DNA of 6,943 bases from a bacterium. GTDB taxonomy: Bacteria > Patescibacteriota > Microgenomatia > UBA1400 > PJMF01. Below, one piece after another: positions 1 through 4,766 of this stretch. Both the position numbers and the translations under genes were made by a program. The stretch is taken from the NCBI GenBank assembly GCA_017431585.1, contig JAFRKU010000072.1:1-6943 (forward strand), read 5' to 3'. The notes below the pieces were generated by a model. The model saw nothing but the letters and a program-made list of their open reading frames with translations. It was not told the origin of the DNA and made no database searches. Position 1 is the stretch's first letter; every line of letters starts with the position of its first letter.

Positions 1-2
1 AA

Positions 3-1325
3 GGCGCTGAGGCGGCGGAAACCGCACCGGCAGCCGCTCCGGAAGACCCGGAGTTGGCGATGCTGCGCAAGCAGCTGGCCGAGGCCAACGAGGCCAAGGC
101 GGCTGCCGAAAAGCGCGCAGCCGAAGCGGAGGCAAAGGCGAAAGCCGCTGCCGATGCTGAGGTAACCCGTAAGGAGGCCGAAGCCAAGGCGAAAGCCGAG
201 GCGGAGGCCCGCGCCAAGAAGGACGCCGAAGCGGCCGCGCTGAAGGCCCAGATCGAGGCTGCGAAAGCGGCCGAGGCTGAGGCAGCCAAGCGGGAGGCGG
301 AGGCCAAGGCAGCGGCTGAGGCGAAAGCCAAGGCTGAGGCTGAGTCCGCCAAGCGGGAGGCGAAGGTTGCCGAGGCGCCGAAGGCAGAGTACGTCGGGAT
401 TACCCCGGCTCCCGTCCCTGTCACGGAAGTGACGGATGAGGAGTTGGCCGCCCGGGTGGCGGCTGGCGACCCGGCCGAGGACGGGGAGCACCTGTCGAGC
501 GCCCAGCTCTATAGGCGGAACGACGAAGTAGGCACGGACCGCGAGGTCCGCGTCCCGGAGGCTAACCAAGCGCCGGAGCTGTCTGAGAGCGATGACATCG
601 CCCTCGGGGAGCAGCTGACTGAGGCCCGCGAGATCCCGATCCACACGGAGAAAGTCACCGTGAGAATCGAGGGTGCCGATAAGAGCGGGAAACTGGTGCA
701 GACGCACCTGGGAACCGCGCCGTTGGTGCCCGCGGGAGACAAGAACTACCTCGCCAACTGCGGACAGAGAGTCGTGTCCATAGTCAATCATAATGGACAC
801 GGGGACGGCAGTCCCGTTAATTATTTCGGGGTGGGCCGGACCCCGAAGCGTATTGCTAGTGGATATGTCTGCTACAATATGAACAGCATACCCGCCAGGA
901 ATCGCGTGGGCACGCGCCTTTATGTCTACCTCAATTTCTGCGTGTCATTCCGCAAAGGCGGCTACCTGTGCAATGTGACAGGTGCTGGTAATGTCAGGGA
1001 ATTTTCTGACAGCGGGAACATCGCCTTTGAGGCGATGGATGAACAGGACTGGTATGAGCGGGAAATGCTCTATGCCAGTTCCATCAACGCAGAGAATGGG
1101 GGCGACCCCTCCTACTTCTTCTTCTATGAGGCCAAGGAGGGCGAGGTCGTGAACGCGGCCAAGCTCCTAAACGAGGCCAGAAAGCATCCGGAGCAGTTCC
1201 GGTCCTTCTCTGAGGGTCTTTACCCGACCCTGAAGGAGGCGCTGGAGCGGCCGAAACCGTCGCAGAAGAGAGCGGCGGTGAAGACCACCGCTACCCGGAA
1301 GACCACGTCCAAGAAGCGCCGCTAG
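3..1325 (+). CDS. Ala/Glu/Lys coiled-coil protein with basic C-terminal tail, 5' end outside window
   Basis: I do not recognise this protein. The frame is open to the left edge and 440 residues are visible. Roughly residues 20-130 are an Ala/Glu/Lys/Arg-rich repeat with few hydrophobics, as in TolA-like or tail-fibre-type coiled coils. An acidic Pro/Glu linker follows to about 210. Residues about 215-385 are of mixed composition with Cys and aromatics and look globular. The last 25 residues are Lys/Arg/Thr-rich, ending TTSKKRR, which suggests nucleic-acid or polyanion contact. A 15-base exact repeat at 285-299 and 348-362 is 63 bases (three heptads) apart, a sign of repeat expansion. GGAG at 50-53 before ATG 60 would allow a start there, but the Ala/Glu/Pro coding upstream makes an earlier start more likely. 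It is GC-rich and favours GAG and AAG, unlike the downstream genes, so it may be of phage, transferred or chimeric origin. Confidence 0.75.
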   Translation, partial: GAEAAETAPAAAPEDPELAMLRKQLAEANEAKAAAEKRAAEAEAKAKAAADAEVTRKEAEAKAKAEAEARAKKDAEAAALKAQIEAAKAAEAEAAKREAEAKAAAEAKAKAEAESAKREAKVAEAPKAEYVGITPAPVPVTEVTDEELAARVAAGDPAEDGEHLSSAQLYRRNDEVGTDREVRVPEANQAPELSESDDIALGEQLTEAREIPIHTEKVTVRIEGADKSGKLVQTHLGTAPLVPAGDKNYLANCGQRVVSIVNHNGHGDGSPVNYFGVGRTPKRIASGYVCYNMNSIPARNRVGTRLYVYLNFCVSFRKGGYLCNVTGAGNVREFSDSGNIAFEAMDEQDWYEREMLYASSINAENGGDPSYFFFYEAKEGEVVNAAKLLNEARKHPEQFRSFSEGLYPTLKEALERPKPSQKRAAVKTTATRKTTSKKRR

Positions 1326-1500
1326 CAGCACAAAAACACCAGCCCTCCCCTACCCAGGCGGAGCGGCGTGAAAGTTTTGGGTCGGTGTGAAGAAGCGAAG
1401 AAATATCCACTTCCAAACACCTCCTAAGGAGAAGCCCGCTCTTTTTTGGTTAGTCAGCGGTAAACAAATTGAAACCAAAACTGCAAGTTCATTGTTTCAG
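1326..1500. other. Intergenic stretch spanning a composition change
   Basis: No supported gene lies here. The first half keeps the GC-rich texture of the upstream gene, and from about 1440 the DNA becomes AT-richer with A and T runs. An imperfect inverted repeat (1336-1345 with 1379-1388, one mismatch, loop of 33) and a short palindrome (CTCCTAAGGAG near 1423-1433) are present but have no clear role. A 19-codon frame from GTG 1368 is too short to call. Confidence 0.5.
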
Positions 1501-1528
1501 GGCCCTGTCGCAAGATGGGGCCTTTTTT
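1501..1528 (+). terminator. Intrinsic (Rho-independent) terminator
   Basis: A 9-bp stem pairs 1501-1509 (GGCCCTGTC) with 1514-1522 (GATGGGGCC), with two internal G-U pairs. The loop is GCAA, a stable GNRA tetraloop. Six T residues follow at 1523-1528. The T run lies only on the right, so it stops rightward transcription. It separates whatever lies upstream from the secY operon. Confidence 0.9.
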
Positions 1529-1565
1529 AAAATTACAAAATTGCTCCCAAAAACGCTGATTCTGA

Positions 1566-1574
1566 TGTTATAAT
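1566..1574 (+). promoter_or_regulatory. Extended -10 promoter of the secY operon
   Basis: TGTTATAAT gives a perfect TATAAT at 1569-1574 with an upstream TG, the extended -10 motif of sigma70-type promoters. There is no good -35 at 16-18 bp; the only candidate, TTGCTC at 1541-1546, is 22 bp away. Initiation would fall near 1581, leaving a leader of about 9 nt before ATG 1590 with no Shine-Dalgarno sequence. Confidence 0.7.
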
Positions 1575-1589
1575 ATGTGTCTTGATCAT

Positions 1590-2873
1590 ATGCAAAAAGT
1601 GAAACAATTTTTCAGCAAAATCTGGGCTTCGGACGAATTGCGCCGCAAAGTTGGCTTTACCTTGATGATTTTCGTGGTGGCGCGGTTGCTGGCGAGCGTG
1701 CCGTTGCCGCTGATTGACACGGCGATGTTGCAAACGATTTTTGCCAATGACGAGTTTTTGAGTTTGCTCAACATCGTGGCGGGCGGGACTTTGAGCAGTT
1801 TTTCGCTGGTGGCGGTGGGGATAAGTCCTTATATCACCGCGTCAATTGTGATTCAATTGCTGACTTTTATCTGGCCGGCTTTAAAGGAAATGCAAAAAGA
1901 TGGCGAAAAAGGCCGAGCGCAGCTGAATCAATACACGCGGGTGCTGTCGCTGCCGGTGGCGATCATCCAGAGTTTATCGATGATTGCGATTTTGCGCTCG
2001 ACGGGGCTGATTGCGGAAGGCGGCTGGCAGACGGTGCTGATCCTGGTGTTTTTCATGACGGTGGGGTCGTTTATCATGCTGTGGCTGAGCGAGTTGATTG
2101 GCGCGCACGGCATTGGTAACGGGACTTCGATGATCATGGTGCTGGGGATTATTAGCAATTTCCCCACGACGCTCGGGCAAGTGTGGTCTTTGAGTGATAC
2201 CGGTGAGTGGATGCAATTGATACTGATTATCGTGGGTATCGTGGCGGTGGTGGGCGTGATTGTGCTGATGGACCAGGCGGTGCGCAAGGTGGTGATCCAG
2301 TATGCCAAACGGATTCAAGGTAACCGGCAAGTTGGCGGCCAGACGTCGTTTTTCCCGATTAAACTCAATAGCGTGGGCGTAATGCCGATTATTTTTGCGG
2401 TAACTCTCATGTCGATTCCGTCTTTCGTGGGGCGGGCTTTGAGCTCGCTGCAAGACGAAACGTGGGTGAAGGTGGGTGACACGCTGCAGCAGTGGTTTTC
2501 GCAGACGAATCCGTGGTACATGGTGGCGTATTTCTTGATTGTGTTCGTTTTTTCGTACTTTAGCGCCTTGCTGTTTTTTGACACCAAAGACATTAGCGAA
2601 GAGTTGAAAAAGTCGGGGGCGTTTGTGCCGGGGATCCGGCCGGGCGGCAAGACGGCGGCTTATTTGGAAACCATCGTCAAGCGGCTGACGTTTGTGGACG
2701 GGATCTTTTTGGGGGCGATTGCGATTTTGCCGTTTGTGTTGCAGCGGATGACAGGTATGAGTAACTTGGCGATTGGTGGGACGAGTTTGCTCATTGCCGT
2801 ATCGGTGGTGCTGGAAGTCAACAAAATTGTGGAAGGCACGGCCGTCGAACAGAATTATGATCAATATTTGTGA
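1590..2873 (+). CDS. secY: Preprotein translocase subunit SecY
   Basis: This is the channel-forming subunit of the SecYEG translocon in the cytoplasmic membrane, passing unfolded preproteins outward and inserting membrane proteins. At 427 residues it is close to the E. coli length of 443. About ten hydrophobic helices are visible. The first family signature, in helix 2, contains GISPYITASIVIQLL (G77 onward). The second contains ELIGAHGIGNG, with GIGNG at 174-178. The C-terminus, EQNYDQYL, matches the usual end of SecY. A longer frame begins at ATG 1575, but that codon overlaps the end of the -10 box, so ATG 1590 (MQKVKQFF) is chosen. It is first in an operon with adk 27 nt downstream. Ribosomal protein genes, which usually adjoin secY, are missing. 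Leucine TTG is frequent, unlike in the upstream coiled-coil gene. Confidence 0.96.
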   Translation: MQKVKQFFSKIWASDELRRKVGFTLMIFVVARLLASVPLPLIDTAMLQTIFANDEFLSLLNIVAGGTLSSFSLVAVGISPYITASIVIQLLTFIWPALKEMQKDGEKGRAQLNQYTRVLSLPVAIIQSLSMIAILRSTGLIAEGGWQTVLILVFFMTVGSFIMLWLSELIGAHGIGNGTSMIMVLGIISNFPTTLGQVWSLSDTGEWMQLILIIVGIVAVVGVIVLMDQAVRKVVIQYAKRIQGNRQVGGQTSFFPIKLNSVGVMPIIFAVTLMSIPSFVGRALSSLQDETWVKVGDTLQQWFSQTNPWYMVAYFLIVFVFSYFSALLFFDTKDISEELKKSGAFVPGIRPGGKTAAYLETIVKRLTFVDGIFLGAIAILPFVLQRMTGMSNLAIGGTSLLIAVSVVLEVNKIVEGTAVEQNYDQYL

Positions 2874-2900
2874 TAAAAGTAAGCTAAAACAGAAAGTTTT

Positions 2901-3473
2901 ATGCGAATTGTAATCGTCGGGATTCAGGGCGCAGGCAAGTCCACCCAAGGCAATCTGCTCTCGGAAAAATACAATATCCCCTATTTGTCATCGGGTCACA
3001 TTTTTCGCCAGATGGCACAAGAAAAAACACCGACGGGACGGTGGTTGAAGGAAACAATCAATTCGGGAGCGTTGGTGGACGATGACATGACGCTCAAGGT
3101 GGTGCTGGAATATTTGAAAAAACCGGAGTACCAAAATGGCTACATTTTGGACGGTTTCCCCCGGACGGTGGTGCAAGCGGAAGCTTTCAACGGCGGCGTG
3201 GACAAAGTGATTTTTTTGGATGTAGCCGACAAAGAAGCGCTGTGGCGGATTTCCGGGCGCCACGATAATCGCGAGGACGAAACGGTGGTGGCCATCAGAC
3301 GGCGGATCGATTTGTTTCACGAGTGGACGCTGCCGGTACTGGGTTACTATGAATCGCAAAACAAGTTGGTGCGGATTGACGGTGAGCAAGAAGTGGTCAA
3401 AGTCTTTGACGACATTTGCAAGTCGCTGAACAAATTGGAAAAGGCGGAAGCGAAGGAGCGCGCTAAACAATGA
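2901..3473 (+). CDS. adk: Adenylate kinase, short form (nucleoside monophosphate kinase)
   Basis: It transfers phosphate between ATP and AMP to give two ADP, in the cytoplasm. The P-loop is GIQGAGKST at residues 7-15; the usual adenylate kinase form is GxPGxGKGT, so Pro is replaced by Gln and the GT by ST. The AMP-binding part includes YLSSGHIFRQMA and the family signature GYILDGFPRT with D84 to R88. The later RHDNRED and RRRIDLFHEWTLPVLGYY segments supply the Arg residues around the active site. At 190 residues it lacks the long LID insertion of the 214-residue E. coli enzyme and belongs to the short type. The Shine-Dalgarno sequence is weak (AAAG). Its stop shares the ATGA overlap with map, implying translational coupling. 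A related NMP kinase specificity cannot be excluded, but the secY-adk-map context supports Adk. Confidence 0.93.
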   Translation: MRIVIVGIQGAGKSTQGNLLSEKYNIPYLSSGHIFRQMAQEKTPTGRWLKETINSGALVDDDMTLKVVLEYLKKPEYQNGYILDGFPRTVVQAEAFNGGVDKVIFLDVADKEALWRISGRHDNREDETVVAIRRRIDLFHEWTLPVLGYYESQNKLVRIDGEQEVVKVFDDICKSLNKLEKAEAKERAKQ

Positions 3474-4204
3474 CAGCGGAAAAAATCGCGGCGATGCGCA
3501 CGGGTGGCGCTAAATTACGGACCATTAAAAAACAGTTGCAAGAATTGGCACAAGTGGGCGTGAATTTTGCCCAAATTGAAGCGGAGGCACAACGATTGAT
3601 TGCAGCCGCTGGCGCCAAACCGAATTTTTCGCTGGAGCCGGGGTATCATTGGGCGACGTGTATCAACAAAAACGAAGGCATTGTCCACGGAATTCCGACT
3701 GAAGACAAAATCGTGGAGGACGGCGACTTGATTTCGATTGATTTAGGGTTGCTGTGGCAGGGCTGGAATTTGGACACGAGTATCAGTTTTGTGGCCGGGA
3801 CGAGCAGCGAGCAAAAAGAGTACTTTATGAACGCCGGGAAAAAGGCTTTGGCCCGAGCCATTGGCGAGGCGGTGGCGGGCGCGAGCGTGTATGACATCAG
3901 TCACCAAATTGAAAAAACGATTGTGCGGGCGGGCTTTGACCCGACGTGGCAGCTGACGGGGCATTACATTGGCCGCAAACTGCACGAGGATCCGTACATC
4001 CCGTGTGTGGCGCAAAAGTCGGATCGGAAGCTGAAAATTAATTTGGGTGACACGATGGCGATCGAGGTGATGTACGCGGCGGGCAGTTGCGATTTGGTGG
4101 AGGCGGCCGACGGCTGGACGTATGAAACGCGCGATGGCTCGCTGACGGGACTATTTGAAGAGACGATTTTGGTGACGGAAAATGGGCCGGAGATTTTGAC
4201 GTGA
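3470..4204 (+). CDS. map: Type I methionine aminopeptidase
   Basis: It removes the initiator methionine from new proteins at the ribosome when the second residue is small, using a dinuclear metal centre. All five metal ligands of the family are present: D91 (SIDLG), D102 (LDTS, 11 residues on as in E. coli), H165 (GHYIG), E199 (IEVM) and E230 (FEET). H73 in NEGIVHGIP matches the conserved substrate-binding histidine. At 244 residues it is slightly shorter than E. coli MetAP (264). The start ATG overlaps the adk stop as ATGA, with AAGGAG at 3453-3458, 11 nt upstream. Its own stop overlaps the GTG of a small downstream gene. The E. coli motif DGxHGDTS reads QGWNLDTS here, a divergence between the two Asp ligands. 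Confidence 0.96.
   Translation: MTAEKIAAMRTGGAKLRTIKKQLQELAQVGVNFAQIEAEAQRLIAAAGAKPNFSLEPGYHWATCINKNEGIVHGIPTEDKIVEDGDLISIDLGLLWQGWNLDTSISFVAGTSSEQKEYFMNAGKKALARAIGEAVAGASVYDISHQIEKTIVRAGFDPTWQLTGHYIGRKLHEDPYIPCVAQKSDRKLKINLGDTMAIEVMYAAGSCDLVEAADGWTYETRDGSLTGLFEETILVTENGPEILT
4189..4192 (+). promoter_or_regulatory. Ribosome binding site for the small membrane peptide
   Basis: GGAG sits inside the last codons of map, 8 nt before GTG 4201. It is the main reason to call the small frame a gene. Confidence 0.5.
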
Positions 4205-4320
4205 GCGAGCAGAAGCGATGGGCGGGGCTAGATGTGGCGCTGGTGGCAGGAGTGAGTTTAGGATTGACGTGGTGGTGCAGTTTGTACAAGCCGACGCGAC
4301 GGTTGGTGGGGTTGAAATAG
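4201..4320 (+). CDS. Predicted 39-residue single-pass membrane peptide
   Basis: I see no named family. The frame runs from GTG 4201 to TAG 4320. Its start overlaps the map stop as GTGA, and GGAG at 4189-4192 lies 8 nt upstream, an ideal Shine-Dalgarno spacing. The peptide begins MSEQKRWAGLDVALV, has a hydrophobic stretch at about residues 9-28 (LDVALVAGVSLGLTWWCSLY), and ends with a basic tail (KPTRRLVGLK). This fits a small inner-membrane protein with charged flanks. It would be translated by coupling to map as the fourth gene of the secY operon. The overlap, ribosome site and membrane-like composition together argue against chance, but there is no homology evidence. Confidence 0.55.
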   Translation: MSEQKRWAGLDVALVAGVSLGLTWWCSLYKPTRRLVGLK

Positions 4321-4535
4321 CGGCGGTGAAAATTGTTCATATTTTGTGTACAAATATAGACAAAATGTGTACAAAGTGACTGAAAAACATTGATTGATAG
4401 TAGAGCGCATTTGGCGGAAAATGGGGAATTGTGGGCAGACAGTTCGTAGCCAGGCTAGCGAGAGTGAATGTCATTGAGATTTTGGCTGGACTCCGGTGTA
4501 AAGGTGTAACTGGTGCTTTGTGTAGCATATGGCAG
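4321..4535. other. Non-coding stretch between the secY operon and the divergent promoters
   Basis: No rightward gene is visible and there is no hairpin with a T run, so the end of the secY operon transcript is not obvious. The left part holds the GTGTACAAA box pair. A small inverted repeat, TAGCC-A-GGCTA, lies at 4447-4457. On the minus strand a 63-codon frame (4528 down to 4337) begins almost at the predicted start site of the leftward promoter. Its product, rich in Pro, His, Ser and Thr, resembles nothing known to me, so a non-coding transcript is equally likely. Confidence 0.4.
4346..4375. repeat. Pair of GTGTACAAA boxes 21 bp apart, possible operator
   Basis: The 9-mer GTGTACAAA occurs at 4346-4354 and 4367-4375. 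Start-to-start spacing is 21 bp, two helical turns, which would put both copies on one face of the DNA. Each contains the palindrome TGTACA. The first copy also sits in an inverted repeat with ATATTT and AAATAT arms (4340-4345 and 4352-4357). This layout suits a dimeric repressor. No regulator is identified. Confidence 0.4.
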
Positions 4536-4564
4536 ATTATATCATGGATCTTGACCAATGTCAA
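4536..4564 (-). promoter_or_regulatory. Leftward consensus sigma70-type promoter
   Basis: On the minus strand TTGACA (4564-4559), a 17-bp spacer and TATAAT (4541-4536) match the full consensus, with TGA just before the -10 box. Transcription would start near 4530-4528 and run towards the end of the secY operon. Confidence 0.65.
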
Positions 4565-4579
4565 TGCGAGTGATATAAT
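4551..4579 (+). promoter_or_regulatory. Rightward strong sigma70-type promoter of the surface protein gene
   Basis: TTGACC (4551-4556), a 17-bp spacer and TATAAT (4574-4579), preceded by TGA. Start is expected around 4585-4588, at the 5' edge of the structured leader. Its -35 box is separated by only 2 bp from the -35 box of the leftward promoter. Confidence 0.85.
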
Positions 4580-4585
4580 AAGTCA

Positions 4586-4766
4586 TAGGTAAGAGCGCCT
4601 GGATGCATTGCGTCCAGGTCACATAAACATGGAAAAGTGGTAGCGAGGTTCTTGAGTGAACGTCGCCGGTCAAGAGCGCGTCTTGCGAGTTTTGCCACTT
4701 TTTCCGTGTCAAAGCTCTTACCAGCAAGGCGCGTTCTTGTGTCTTGCTGGTAAGAAGGAAGGAAAA
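4586..4766 (+). promoter_or_regulatory. Structured 5' leader with two mutually exclusive folds
   Basis: Fold A: closing helix P1 pairs GGTAAGAGC (4588-4596) with GCTCTTACC (4714-4722). Inside are P2 (4598-4606 with 4610-4618, loop ATT), P3 (4627-4640 with 4695-4709, one bulged T and one G-U) and P4 (4648-4655 with 4670-4677, one G-U). This is a three-way junction with an extended arm. Fold B: a 17-bp hairpin pairs 4716-4732 with 4739-4755 (two G-U, loop GTTCTT), ending at the Shine-Dalgarno region. Bases 4716-4722 belong to P1 in one fold and to the hairpin in the other, so both cannot form together. No T run follows, so control of translation is more likely than termination. It matches no riboswitch class that I recognise. 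Confidence 0.65.
4755..4762 (+). promoter_or_regulatory. Ribosome binding site AAGGAAGG deciding the surface protein start
   Basis: AAGGAAGG lies 4 nt before ATG 4767. The frame is open back to GTG 4656, but that start has no ribosome site and lies within leader helices, so ATG 4767 is preferred. Confidence 0.8.

Noticed and set aside
1336..1388. Imperfect inverted repeat as a terminator of the upstream gene
   Set aside because: The loop is 33 nt and no T run follows; the hairpin at 1501-1528 is far better.
1368..1427. 19-codon frame from GTG with GGAG upstream
   Set aside because: Too short, with no membrane or toxin-like pattern, and lying at a composition break; chance is likely.
1974..2948. 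324-codon minus-strand frame opposite secY
   Set aside because: Its product is rich in His, Arg and Gln with no domain pattern, and the plus strand encodes an unmistakable SecY.
2871..4204. Possible TGA recoding as in some CPR lineages
   Set aside because: TGA ends secY, adk and map exactly at the expected family C-termini, so TGA is a stop here.
4588..4600. GGTAAGAGCGC, which resembles part of the RNase P RNA core
   Set aside because: No other RNase P RNA elements (GAGGAAAGUCC, ACAGAAA-type core, 3' conserved part) surround it. The bases are better explained as the P1 arm of the leader.
4716..4755. 17-bp leader hairpin as an intrinsic terminator
   Set aside because: It is followed by a purine-rich ribosome site and not by a T run.
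4656..4766. GTG 4656 as the start of the surface protein, adding 37 residues
   Set aside because: No ribosome site, the added residues overlap leader helices, and AAGGAAGG before ATG 4767 is near ideal. The added sequence would also put the hydrophobic segment unusually deep for a signal peptide.
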